Below are positions 15,793-22,714 of a stretch of 24,246 nucleotides of DNA, in pieces (the stretch's first letter is position 1; every line of letters starts with the position of its first letter). The DNA comes from Methanolinea sp. UBA473 (GTDB taxonomy: Archaea > Halobacteriota > Methanomicrobia > Methanomicrobiales > Methanospirillaceae), in NCBI GenBank assembly GCA_002509495.1, contig DAEV01000109.1, positions 1 through 24,246 of the forward strand. The letters run 5' to 3'. The position numbers were made by a program, and so were the translations under genes. The notes under the pieces are model-generated. The model was not told the DNA's origin and did no database searches. It saw only the letters and a list, made by a program, of their open reading frames with translations.

Positions 15793-16533
15793 TTACTCCC
15801 ACGTATACTTATTGGCAAATGGCCGGCTGCTGGAAGGGGTAATCTGCACGTAGGGGTCGTGCCGGAACGGCTCGGGATCGATCCCAAAATGATTCCCGAA
15901 TTCCCGGATCAGGGGGAAGATAGCAGTCAACTCCGCATCGGAAAGATCTGTTTTCTTTGCTCCGACCCCAAGGTACCGCTCTTCCACGTCCCCACGTATG
16001 ATGATCCTTCCTCCATGAATCCCGGAGCCGATTCCCCTTTCCCGTATCGGCGCCCGGGAATTCCTGCCCAGCACGAGGATGAGTCCCCCTGCCATAAACT
16101 CACCGAGGAAAGCCCTGAATACACCGCCTACGACCAGAACAGGGCTTTTCTCCAGGTATTGCTTCATGTGAATTCCTCCCCGGTACCCGATATCGTCCCT
16201 GACAAAGACCTTTCCGCCCCGGATCGAGTGTGCGGTGGCATCGCCCGCACTGCCGTGGATGATGATAGTGCCGTCGTCCATCGTGTTGCCGGGGGCATGT
16301 TCGCAGTTTCCGTGGACGATGAGAGTGGGGCCGCTCATGAACATGCCCAGGTCGCCTCCGGGGACGCCGTGGATGGTGATGGAGACATCCCCGCGAAGCC
16401 CGTCGGCGATGAAACGCTGTCCCATCACCTGCTCGATCTCGATTGTATTTACACCGGACGCCACCGCTTCCCGGATAGCCCTGTTAAGCGGGGTATAGTG
16501 CATCCCCCTGGCATCGATGTTCCTGTACATCAT
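15793..16533 (-). CDS. Glutamate synthase GXGXG-domain subunit (GltB3-type)
   Basis: A 246-aa single-domain protein corresponding to the C-terminal beta-helix of bacterial glutamate synthase large subunit. Repeated G-rich turns form the helix: HGVPGGDLGMFMSG, HGSAGDATAHSIRGG, VVGGVFRAFLGEFMAGG and GRIIIRGDVEERYLG. The same fold occurs in FwdC/FmdC of formylmethanofuran dehydrogenase, but the flanking amidotransferase and FMN genes make the glutamate synthase role clear. I start it at ATG 16533, 4 bases after the preceding stop; a second ATG follows immediately at 16530. The longer frame from 16611 lies inside the upstream gene. In the complex it structurally couples the glutaminase and synthase sites. 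Confidence 0.88.
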   Translation of the reverse strand: MMYRNIDARGMHYTPLNRAIREAVASGVNTIEIEQVMGQRFIADGLRGDVSITIHGVPGGDLGMFMSGPTLIVHGNCEHAPGNTMDDGTIIIHGSAGDATAHSIRGGKVFVRDDIGYRGGIHMKQYLEKSPVLVVGGVFRAFLGEFMAGGLILVLGRNSRAPIRERGIGSGIHGGRIIIRGDVEERYLGVGAKKTDLSDAELTAIFPLIREFGNHFGIDPEPFRHDPYVQITPSSSRPFANKYTWE

Positions 16534-16537
16534 CAGA

Positions 16538-18046
16538 TCAGGCCCCCACAGGTTTGACGTCCAGGACCCGCATGATGGATTCGTCCAGCAGGTAGGCCCG
16601 GAGCCTGTCACGGTTTCCTCTGAGGCTCTCGATACTGTTGATGCCTGCAGCCCCGATCAATTCGGAGAGTTCGAGGGTCCAGGCATGGATGAGGTTTGCC
16701 ACGTTCCGGGATGCGACATCGGGATCCAGGCGGGCGACGAGATCGGGCCGCTGGGTCGCGATCCCCCAGGGGCAGAGGCCGCGGTAGCAGGTCCCGCAAA
16801 CCCTGCATCCCATGGCAACCAGCGCCGCAGTCCCTATGTATACGGCATCCGCCCCCAGGGCAATCACCTTGGCGACATCTGCGCTTTCACGGATCCCCCC
16901 GCTGGCAATGATGGAAACCTCGTTCCGAATGCCCTGCGAACGGAGTTTTGCGTCCACGCTGGCAACCGCGGCCTCGATGGGGATGCCCACATGGTCGCGG
17001 AATACCCGTGGAGCAGCACCGGTACCTCCCCGGAATCCGTCCACCACCACCGCATCCGCGCCGGATCGCGCGATCCCGGCGGCAATCGCAGCAGAGTTAT
17101 GCACTGCAGCGATCTTCACGAATACCGGTTTTTTCCATTCAGTGGCTTCTTTCAGGCTCCGGACGAGCTGTTTCAGATCCTCAATGCTGTAGATATCGTG
17201 GTGGGGTGCGGGGCTGATTGCATCGCTACCCTCGGGGATCATTCTCGTGCGAGAGACATCCGCACAGATCTTCTCTCCGGGGAGGTGTCCTCCCAACCCA
17301 GGCTTGGCTCCCTGCCCAATCTTGATCTCGATCGCCGCACCCCGTTCAAGGTAATCGATGTCCACCCCGAACCTGCCGGAGGCTACCTGGACGATCATGT
17401 GAGCCTGGTAGGGGTAAAGCGACTGGTGGAGTCCGCCCTCGCCGGTACCCATAAAGGTGCCGATCTCACTGACCGCCCGGGCCAGGCTCTGCTGGGCATT
17501 CAGGCTGATAGCCCCGTAACTCATGTGACCGATCATGATCGGTGCCTCCAGTTGGAGATTGGGGGCAAGGTATGTGATGAGATCAAGATCTCCGTTTTTT
17601 TGTAAAAATTCAAGTTTTGAGGGCTTTTTTCCGATGTAGGTCCGGAGTTCCATGGGTTCCCTGAGGGGATCAATGCTCGGGTTGGTGACCTGGCAGGCAT
17701 CCAGGAGCAGTTGATCGAAAATCACGGGATACGGCTGTGCATTTCCCATCCCGGCGAGGATAATCTTTCCCGTGCGGGCCTGGTTGTAGATCGCTTCCCG
17801 GACCCCGGTTGTCCAAACCGGATGACTGCGGTAGTCAATCGGCCTCTCTTTTATGCTGATCGCATCCCTGGGGCACATCGCGATGCACCGGTGGCACGCC
17901 ACGCATTTCCGGGAGTTCACGTGGATCGCATCATTCTCCTTCCGGAAGACATCGTACGGGCAATTCTCGACACATCGGCCGCAGAGCATGCACTGGTCAT
18001 GGTCGACGGAGATCCGGAATTTCACCGGGACACTTCCGATTGTCAT
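16538..18046 (-). CDS. Glutamate synthase FMN/iron-sulfur subunit (GltB2-type)
   Basis: A 502-aa archaeal-type glutamate synthase core. It reduces 2-oxoglutarate plus ammonia, delivered by the glutaminase subunit, to glutamate. The N-terminus (about 10-70) is a two-cluster ferredoxin domain: CMLCGRCVENCP and CVACHRCIAMCP. The (beta/alpha)8 FMN barrel follows, with GHMSYGAIS, GEGGLHQ, EIKIGQGAKPGLGGHLPG and VVDGFRGGTGAAP. A [3Fe-4S]-type motif, CRVCGTCYRGLCPWG, lies near residues 410-425. Bacterial enzymes lack the ferredoxin domain and receive electrons from the small subunit; here these clusters are the likely entry point from the FrhB-like protein. It overlaps the upstream amidotransferase gene by 4 bp (ATGA). 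Confidence 0.94.
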   Translation of the reverse strand: MTIGSVPVKFRISVDHDQCMLCGRCVENCPYDVFRKENDAIHVNSRKCVACHRCIAMCPRDAISIKERPIDYRSHPVWTTGVREAIYNQARTGKIILAGMGNAQPYPVIFDQLLLDACQVTNPSIDPLREPMELRTYIGKKPSKLEFLQKNGDLDLITYLAPNLQLEAPIMIGHMSYGAISLNAQQSLARAVSEIGTFMGTGEGGLHQSLYPYQAHMIVQVASGRFGVDIDYLERGAAIEIKIGQGAKPGLGGHLPGEKICADVSRTRMIPEGSDAISPAPHHDIYSIEDLKQLVRSLKEATEWKKPVFVKIAAVHNSAAIAAGIARSGADAVVVDGFRGGTGAAPRVFRDHVGIPIEAAVASVDAKLRSQGIRNEVSIIASGGIRESADVAKVIALGADAVYIGTAALVAMGCRVCGTCYRGLCPWGIATQRPDLVARLDPDVASRNVANLIHAWTLELSELIGAAGINSIESLRGNRDRLRAYLLDESIMRVLDVKPVGA

Positions 18047-19095
18047 GCCACCACCCGTCCTATGATCGGCTCACCGGCCTTCGGCATGGTGATATGATCC
18101 ACTTCAGGCTCCATTACACGGATGGCTGCTTCCTCGCTCGAGATGAAGAGGCGGTTTCCCATCTCTCCGGAAACAAGGGGCCGCAGCTTGATCCGGTCCG
18201 TGAACCCGACCATGGCATCCGGTCTTGCCACCACGATTGCGAACGGGCCGTTCATTAGGGCCGGCCCGTAGGTTAGCCTGATTGCCCTGCAGATCTTTTC
18301 TTCCGCAGGGGGCATCCGGTCGATCTCATCCCAGAACGGGGGAGCCAGCGCCCTCACTGCCAGTTCGGGTGTGAGGCCATGCCTGCGCACGAGAAGATCA
18401 AACAGGTAGGCCACTACCTCCGTGTCCGTGAACATGCTGCACTGGTACCCGTAACTCTCGATAAATCTCCTGTTGGTCCCGTACGAGGTGATCTCTCCGT
18501 TGTGGACCACGCTCCAGTGGAGGAGGTTGAACGGATGGGCTCCTCCCCACCAGCCGGGGGTATTCGTGGGGTAGCGGTTGTGCCCGAGCCAGAGGTATCC
18601 CTTGTAATCCTGGATGCGGTAGAAATCGGCAACATCTTCAGGCCATCCCGAAGCCTTGAACACTGCAACGTTCTTTCCCGACGAGTAAATGAGCGCACCG
18701 GGACGCGTTGTATTTATTTTCATCACAAGATGGAGGACGATGTCATCGTCGGGGGTCGTACTGCGGGGCATCAGGCTTGGGTCGGGTTTGAAGAAATACC
18801 GCCACGGAGTATGCACTTTCCGGATGTTCGGGTGTTCATAGGTAGGGATTTCCTCCTCGTGCACGATAGTGCCCCATTTTTCGAGTTCTCCATCCACTGC
18901 TCTCTTTGTCTCGTGGATGTTGTCGAAGAAGACATGGATGGCATAGTCGTCTGCAAACTCAGGGAATGCCCCGTACGCGACATATCCCGCCCCCTCTCCG
19001 CTGCCTCGTTCATCCATCATGGACAGGGCTGTTTTTACCCGGGCGCCGTCCATTCGTTGACGGGAACGATCGATCACACCTATAATTCCGCACAT
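18043..19095 (-). CDS. Glutamate synthase amidotransferase subunit (GltB1-type)
   Basis: A 350-aa class-II (Ntn) glutamine amidotransferase, the separate glutaminase domain of archaeal glutamate synthase. MCGIIGVID places the catalytic Cys at position 2, to be exposed after Met removal; this is why I start at ATG 19095 rather than GTG 19104 or ATG 19101. GHNRYPTNTPGWWGGAHPF and VVHNGEITSYGTNRR are the glutamine-binding and oxyanion segments, and FTDTEVVAYLFD is also conserved. It releases ammonia from glutamine for the FMN subunit. It is the first gene of the four-gene operon and is transcribed away from glnA across 119 bp. No GGAA-N6-TTCC site is seen on its own side of that gap. Confidence 0.93.
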   Translation of the reverse strand: MCGIIGVIDRSRQRMDGARVKTALSMMDERGSGEGAGYVAYGAFPEFADDYAIHVFFDNIHETKRAVDGELEKWGTIVHEEEIPTYEHPNIRKVHTPWRYFFKPDPSLMPRSTTPDDDIVLHLVMKINTTRPGALIYSSGKNVAVFKASGWPEDVADFYRIQDYKGYLWLGHNRYPTNTPGWWGGAHPFNLLHWSVVHNGEITSYGTNRRFIESYGYQCSMFTDTEVVAYLFDLLVRRHGLTPELAVRALAPPFWDEIDRMPPAEEKICRAIRLTYGPALMNGPFAIVVARPDAMVGFTDRIKLRPLVSGEMGNRLFISSEEAAIRVMEPEVDHITMPKAGEPIIGRVVA

Positions 19096-19180
19096 TTTCA
19101 TCACGTAATTGGGATATCTCTCAAAAATTGGAACGCATTCACTGATCCAGATTATTTCCGCATAAGGTTTGTTGCAATAA

Positions 19181-19190
19181 GTATAAGATA
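19181..19190 (+). promoter_or_regulatory. TATA box of glnA
   Basis: GTATAAGATA, centred about 29 bp before the glnA ATG at 19215. It predicts a transcript beginning within about 5 bases of the start codon. It is followed at once by the operator-like palindrome at 19199-19212. Confidence 0.6.
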
Positions 19191-19198
19191 CATCAGGT

Positions 19199-19212
19199 AG
19201 AAGTTACTTTCC
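19199..19212 (+). promoter_or_regulatory. Candidate NrpR operator at glnA
   Basis: AGAA-GTTACT-TTCC, one mismatch from GGAA-N6-TTCC, the operator reported for the methanogen nitrogen repressor NrpR. It lies between the TATA box and the glnA start codon, where a bound repressor would block transcription. Two similar sites occur at the glnK1 and amtB promoters in this window. Confidence 0.5.
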
Positions 19213-19214
19213 AT

Positions 19215-20543
19215 ATGAGCAAAGATCTCATCTCGGACATGCTGGAACGGATCGACGCGGATCTCGTGAAATTCCTGCGTCTCCAGTTCACCGATATCCA
19301 GGGAATGCCCAAGAATGTCGCCATCCCGGTTCAACAGGCCGAGAAGGCACTCACCGAAGGTATCTGGTTTGACGGTTCCTCGATCGAAGGGTTTGCAAGG
19401 ATCGAGGAGTCGGACATGCTCCTCAAGCCGGATTTGAACACCTACAATATCCTTCCCTGGAGACCCGCCGATGCACGCGTCGCCCGTTTCATCTGTGACG
19501 TATACACCTACGGGAACAAGCCGTTCGAGGGAGATCCGCGATACATCCTCAAATCAGTGATTGCAGAAGCGGAAGAGATGGGATTCGGTTTCAACACCGG
19601 TCCTGAGCTGGAATTTTTCCTTTTCAAAATGCTGGACGGGCGCCCGACGACCCTTTACCAGGACTACGGCGGGTACTTTGATCTGGCCCCTACGGATTCC
19701 GCCGAGGATGTGCGAAGGGACATCGTGTTTGCCCTCACCCAGATGGGATTCGAGATCGAGGCTTCCCACCACGAGGTGGCCGAGAGCCAGCACGAGATCG
19801 ATTTCAAGTACAGCAACGCACTGGACACGGCCGACAAGGTCATCACGTTCAAGTTTGCCACAAAGACCCTCGCCCTGAACAAGGGGCTTCATGCAACCTT
19901 CATGGCCAAGCCTATCGGGGGGATCAACGGGAGCGGCATGCATACCCACATCTCCCTCTCAAAGAAAGGCAAGAACGCCTTCTACGATCCCAAGGGGGAC
20001 CGCCAGCTCTCCGATACGGCAATCTATTCCATCGGGGGACTGCTGAAGCACGCCAGGGCAATCACACGGGTAGCAAATCCCACGATCAACTCGTACAAGC
20101 GACTGGTCCCCGGATACGAAGCCCCTGTGTACATTACCTGGAGCACCACCAACCGGTCTGCTCTCGTACGCGTTCCTGCCGCGAGGGGGAACAGCACGCG
20201 GGCCGAATTCAGGAGCCCGGATCCCATGTGCAACCCGTACCTCTGTTTTGCAGCCATGCTTGCCTCCGCACTGGACGGGATCAAGAAGAAGATAGAGCCG
20301 CCCGAGAGCACGGACGTGAACATCTACCACCTGTCGGAAGCGGAAAGGAAGAAGCGCGGTATCGAGATGCTTCCCGGGAGTCTTACCGAGGCGAATGCAG
20401 AACTGAACCGGGACACTGTACTCAAAAAGGTGATGGGCGATCATGTCATGGACGGACTGAACTCGATCGCCCAGATGGAAAGCGATCTCTATCGCCTGAC
20501 CGTGCATCCCTGGGAACTCGACCGGTACCTTGCGAACTACTAA
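19215..20543 (+). CDS. glnA: Glutamine synthetase, type I
   Basis: A 442-aa dodecameric GSI enzyme, joining ammonia to glutamate with ATP. Typical motifs are FTDIQGMPKNV, the WFDGSSIEGFARIEESD latch region, GPELEFFLF with metal-binding Glu, the NGSGMHTHISLS active site, NPTINSYKRLVPGYEAP and AARGNSTRAEFRSPDPMCNPY. The C-terminus has NIYHLSEAE and LPGSLTEA, as in the compact GSI-alpha form, which is controlled by feedback and protein partners rather than adenylylation. It is transcribed divergently from the glutamate synthase operon, and together they form the GS/GOGAT cycle. The promoter carries a TATA box and NrpR-like operator. In methanogens GlnK proteins bind GlnA, and two glnK genes follow downstream. 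Confidence 0.97.
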   Translation: MSKDLISDMLERIDADLVKFLRLQFTDIQGMPKNVAIPVQQAEKALTEGIWFDGSSIEGFARIEESDMLLKPDLNTYNILPWRPADARVARFICDVYTYGNKPFEGDPRYILKSVIAEAEEMGFGFNTGPELEFFLFKMLDGRPTTLYQDYGGYFDLAPTDSAEDVRRDIVFALTQMGFEIEASHHEVAESQHEIDFKYSNALDTADKVITFKFATKTLALNKGLHATFMAKPIGGINGSGMHTHISLSKKGKNAFYDPKGDRQLSDTAIYSIGGLLKHARAITRVANPTINSYKRLVPGYEAPVYITWSTTNRSALVRVPAARGNSTRAEFRSPDPMCNPYLCFAAMLASALDGIKKKIEPPESTDVNIYHLSEAERKKRGIEMLPGSLTEANAELNRDTVLKKVMGDHVMDGLNSIAQMESDLYRLTVHPWELDRYLANY

Positions 20544-20558
20544 TTTCTTCTCTTTTTC
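20544..20558 (+). terminator. Pyrimidine-rich terminator after glnA
   Basis: TTTCTTCTCTTTTTC starts on the base after the glnA stop codon. A T-rich run without a hairpin is typical for archaeal termination. The glnK1 promoter follows about 55 bp later, so the units are probably separate. Confidence 0.45.
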
Positions 20559-20611
20559 ATCCTCTCTGCAAGTGGATTGCTCTTGTCCCTCCCTAATGAT
20601 AATTAACAATC

Positions 20612-20620
20612 TTTATATAA
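20612..20620 (+). promoter_or_regulatory. TATA box of the small ORF-glnK1 unit
   Basis: TTTATATAA, the strongest TATA match in the island. A transcript would start near 20640, about 10 bases before the small ORF at 20650. Confidence 0.65.
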
Positions 20621-20623
20621 CAT

Positions 20624-20637
20624 GGATAACTATTTCC
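20624..20637 (+). promoter_or_regulatory. Candidate NrpR operator at glnK1
   Basis: GGAT-AACTAT-TTCC, one mismatch from GGAA-N6-TTCC. It starts 4 bases after the TATA box and ends just before the predicted transcript start, matching the position of the site at amtB. Confidence 0.5.
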
Positions 20638-20649
20638 TTCCACTAAGCG

Positions 20650-20835
20650 ATGAAACCGGAACGAAGTCCGCCGGAAGACAGGTACCTCCTCTCTCACCTG
20701 ATCACGACCCTGTTTCCGCAGCGTGTAAATCAGGAATGGCTGCCCTTTGACCCGCCTGGCGATATCGTGCAATCAGAAGATCCTTTACAGAATCGAAGAT
20801 CCGATTCGATGCAGAAGGAGACCGGGAAGCCATGA
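20650..20835 (+). CDS. Small ORF (61 aa) coupled to glnK1
   Basis: I do not recognise this protein. It starts MKPERSPPEDRYLLSHLITT and is charged and Pro-rich, with one short hydrophobic segment (YLLSHLITTLF) too short for a membrane span. The open frame fills the space between the glnK1 promoter and glnK1, and its TGA overlaps the glnK1 ATG (ATGA, 20832-20835), the same coupling seen at most true gene junctions in this window. There is no Shine-Dalgarno sequence, but the predicted transcript start is about 10 bases upstream, which suits near-leaderless initiation. Codons in the first two thirds favour G or C at the third position like neighbouring genes. It may be a leader peptide, a small regulator of the nitrogen response, or simply untranslated leader. 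Confidence 0.4.
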   Translation: MKPERSPPEDRYLLSHLITTLFPQRVNQEWLPFDPPGDIVQSEDPLQNRRSDSMQKETGKP

Positions 20836-21161
20836 AAATGATCCAGGCCTTAATCTGGGAAGATCGGTTTCCTTTCGTAAAAAGAGAATTGGAAAAATCA
20901 GGGATCTTTGGCATGAATGCCCGGGAAGTATCAGGCAGGGGCGAACAGGGGGGTATTCATCTCAAGTTCCGCGGCGGGATTCTGGATGTGGATCTTCTCC
21001 CGAAATTGAAGCTTGAAATTATTGTACACGATCGATTCGAGAATACCGTTGTGGATGCGATAAAAAAATCGGCTTATACGGGCAAACCCGGGGATGGGAG
21101 AATTTTTATTATTCCTGTGGAAGAGTCGATCAGGATCCGGACGAACGACGTGGAGGTCTGA
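20832..21161 (+). CDS. glnK: PII signalling protein GlnK (paralogue 1)
   Basis: A 109-aa PII protein that senses ATP/ADP and 2-oxoglutarate and binds targets through its T-loop. Conserved parts are MKMIQALIWEDRFPFVK, the T-loop GRGEQGG..., VDLLPKLKLEIIV and the ATP-binding AYTGKPGDGRIFIIPVE. Gap-free alignment with E. coli GlnK puts Phe at Tyr51, the residue uridylylated in enteric bacteria, and Gly at Lys40. The loop is GC-rich in Gly and differs clearly from that of the second paralogue. It is not beside amtB: about 340 bp separate them, and each has its own promoter. The less canonical T-loop suggests a partner other than AmtB, for example GlnA or the small ORF product; this is inference. 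Confidence 0.93.
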   Translation: MKMIQALIWEDRFPFVKRELEKSGIFGMNAREVSGRGEQGGIHLKFRGGILDVDLLPKLKLEIIVHDRFENTVVDAIKKSAYTGKPGDGRIFIIPVEESIRIRTNDVEV

Positions 21162-21199
21162 TATGTAATCCATATCCGGCCTCCCGCTAAATTCCGAAT

Positions 21200-21220
21200 G
21201 GTCCTTAATCCCAAAGGACC
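21200..21220 (+). repeat. Inverted repeat, 7-bp arms
   Basis: GGTCCTT (21200-21206), 7-base loop, AAGGACC (21214-21220). Perfect arms, 39 bases after the glnK1 stop codon. It could stabilise or end the glnK1 transcript. Confidence 0.55.
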
Positions 21221-21263
21221 TGAAATCTTTCCCCGTGCAGCGATGTGCACGAATTCGAACCAG

Positions 21264-21286
21264 CCGGACCCGGTCACCGGGTCCGG
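21264..21286 (+). repeat. Perfect palindrome, 11-bp arms
   Basis: CCGGACCCGGT (21264-21274), central C, ACCGGGTCCGG (21276-21286). As RNA it would fold into a 9-bp GC hairpin with a GTCAC loop; as DNA it is a long symmetric site. No T-run follows closely. It sits roughly 115 bp before the amtB TATA box. Confidence 0.7.
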
Positions 21287-21351
21287 TCTCCACTATTTCT
21301 GTGGATATTCTTTCTATGAATGTGTTCCCTTTTTGCGCGGAGCAGATGTTC

Positions 21352-21388
21352 CCGTTCAATACGAGTACGGTGTTTATCCGTTCAATAC
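21352..21388 (+). repeat. Direct repeat of 11 bp upstream of the amtB promoter
   Basis: CCGTTCAATAC occurs at 21352-21362 and again at 21378-21388, 26 bp apart start to start. The second copy ends 12 bp before the TATA box. The position suggests a binding site for a transcription factor, possibly an activator. Confidence 0.5.
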
Positions 21389-21400
21389 AAATATGAAATA

Positions 21401-21410
21401 AATATAAATA
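21401..21410 (+). promoter_or_regulatory. TATA box of amtB-glnK2
   Basis: AATATAAATA within a longer A/T run (21391-21411). It predicts a transcript start near 21432 and a leader of about 70 bases before the amtB ATG. Confidence 0.6.
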
Positions 21411-21415
21411 ATGGT

Positions 21416-21429
21416 GGAACATAACTTCC
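21416..21429 (+). promoter_or_regulatory. Candidate NrpR operator at amtB
   Basis: GGAA-CATAAC-TTCC, an exact match to GGAA-N6-TTCC, the NrpR operator pattern in methanogens. It begins 5 bases after the TATA box, a position that blocks RNA polymerase when occupied. This is the best of three such sites in the window. Confidence 0.65.
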
Positions 21430-21505
21430 TTCTATCAAAAGGATCTCCATTTGATCCCTTGCATTTGCGGGGGCAGAAAATGGGAACAATCTGGTGAATG
21501 AAACA

Positions 21506-22702
21506 ATGGCATTAGATACGGGAACTACAGCCTGGCTGCTGACCGCGACTGCGCTCGTGATGCTGATGACGCCCGGGGTGGGTTTTTTTTACGGCGGACT
21601 CGTCCGAAGAAAGAACTTCATCTCGATGGTGGCTCTCTCGTTCATCGTGTTCGCCCTCGTGAGCATCCAGTGGGTGCTGTTTGGCTATTCCCTGTCCTTC
21701 GGACAGGATATAGGTGGATTCATCGGAAATCTTGATTTCCTTGGCTTAAACGGCGTTGGGATGGAAGCAGGGGATGCAGGCTATCCACCCCTGCTCTTCG
21801 TCGCATTCCAGCTGGTCTTCGCTGCAATTGCCCTGGCGATTGTCACATCAGGATTTGCAGAACGGGTGAAATTATCGGCGTTCGTCGTATTCGCCCTGCT
21901 CTGGACAACCCTTGTCTATGACCCGCTGGCTCACTGGGCCTGGGGCGGGGGTTGGGCGATGGGGATCGGATCCCTTGATTTTGCCGGGGGCACGGTGGTG
22001 CACATCAGTTCCGGGTTTGCTGCACTCGCAGTTGCATTTGTAATTGGGAAACGTGCGGGATTCGGACAATACTCCATGGAGCCGCACAACATCCCGATGA
22101 CATTGCTGGGAGCTGCACTGCTCTGGTTCGGATGGTTCGGGTTCAACGCCGGAAGTGCCCTTGCGGCAAACAGTCTTGCGGCCAGCGCATTCCTTGTGAC
22201 AAATATCTCTGCTGCCGCCGGAGGACTTGCCTGGCTGGCGGCGAGCTGGGTCCGGGGCAAGCCGAGCTCCCTTGGGATGGTGAGCGGGGCCATTGCAGGC
22301 CTCGTGGCAATCACGCCTGCCGCAGGATATGTCACGGTCCCCGGCGCCATGGCAATCGGTCTCATCGCCGGGTTACTCTGCTATGGGTGCATGCTCTGGC
22401 GAATCCGGAAGGGCCTCGACGAGAGCCTGGACGCCTGGTCCATTCATGGCATGGGAGGCCTGTGGGGTGCCATTGCGACAGGTATTTTTGCCATGGCAGC
22501 CGTAAACGGATACTCCGGGTTACTGGAAGGGAACGTGGACCAGTTCCTCGCAAATGCTGTCGGAGCGTTTGCTGCCCTGATTTATGCCTTCGTGGTCACC
22601 CTGGTCCTTGCCAAGGTAGTGGACAAAGTAATCGGTCTCCGTGTTACGGAAGAGGAAGAATATGTCGGGCTTGACATCTCCCAGCACGGCGAACGGACAT
22701 AG
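21506..22702 (+). CDS. amtB: Ammonium transporter Amt
   Basis: A 398-aa membrane channel with about 11 helices, importing ammonium. Characteristic sequences are TPGVGFFYGGLVRRKN in the first helix region, FAERVKLSAFVVF, WAWGGGWAM, DFAGGTVVHISSG with the first pore His, WFGWFGFNAGSA, and DAWSIHGMGGLWG with the second pore His. No cleaved signal peptide is evident. The frame could open at GTG 21494; I prefer ATG 21506 because GGTGA lies 8 bases before it. The C-terminal cytosolic tail (about 375-398) is where GlnK would dock. The gene pairs with glnK2, 12 bases downstream, the classic amtB-glnK unit, under its own TATA box and NrpR-like operator. Confidence 0.97.
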   Translation: MALDTGTTAWLLTATALVMLMTPGVGFFYGGLVRRKNFISMVALSFIVFALVSIQWVLFGYSLSFGQDIGGFIGNLDFLGLNGVGMEAGDAGYPPLLFVAFQLVFAAIALAIVTSGFAERVKLSAFVVFALLWTTLVYDPLAHWAWGGGWAMGIGSLDFAGGTVVHISSGFAALAVAFVIGKRAGFGQYSMEPHNIPMTLLGAALLWFGWFGFNAGSALAANSLAASAFLVTNISAAAGGLAWLAASWVRGKPSSLGMVSGAIAGLVAITPAAGYVTVPGAMAIGLIAGLLCYGCMLWRIRKGLDESLDAWSIHGMGGLWGAIATGIFAMAAVNGYSGLLEGNVDQFLANAVGAFAALIYAFVVTLVLAKVVDKVIGLRVTEEEEYVGLDISQHGERT

Positions 22703-22714
22703 GTGGGGGTTGCC

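Larger units (their letters stand above)
21162..21505 (+). other. Structured intergenic region between glnK1 and amtB
   Basis: There is no convincing gene. From left to right it holds two hairpin-forming inverted repeats (21200-21220 and 21264-21286), an 11-bp direct repeat (21352-21388), then a TATA box (21401-21410) and operator (21416-21429) for amtB, and a leader of roughly 70 bases. The hairpins could end the glnK1 transcript, or the first half could make a small structured RNA. Confidence 0.5.

Noticed and set aside
15793..16533. Subunit C of formylmethanofuran dehydrogenase (FwdC/FmdC)
   Set aside because: It shares the GXGXG beta-helix fold, but the flanking genes are the amidotransferase and FMN parts of glutamate synthase.
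14675..17605. Long plus-strand open frames (299, 347 and 362 codons) over the glutamate synthase operon
   Set aside because: They are antisense to genes with clear catalytic motifs; GC-rich codons opposite real genes create such frames. Their translations show no family features.
19096..19198. NrpR-type operator for the glutamate synthase operon
   Set aside because: GGAA at 19131-19134 is followed by CGCATTCACT, with no TTCC at the right spacing. The only good site in the gap (19199-19212) sits at the glnA start, although it could still affect both directions.
21241..21300. tRNA-like T-arm on the minus strand (GGTTCGAATTC) beside a GC-rich stem
   Set aside because: The bases flanking TTCGAAT do not pair to form a T-stem, and no acceptor or anticodon arm can be fitted.
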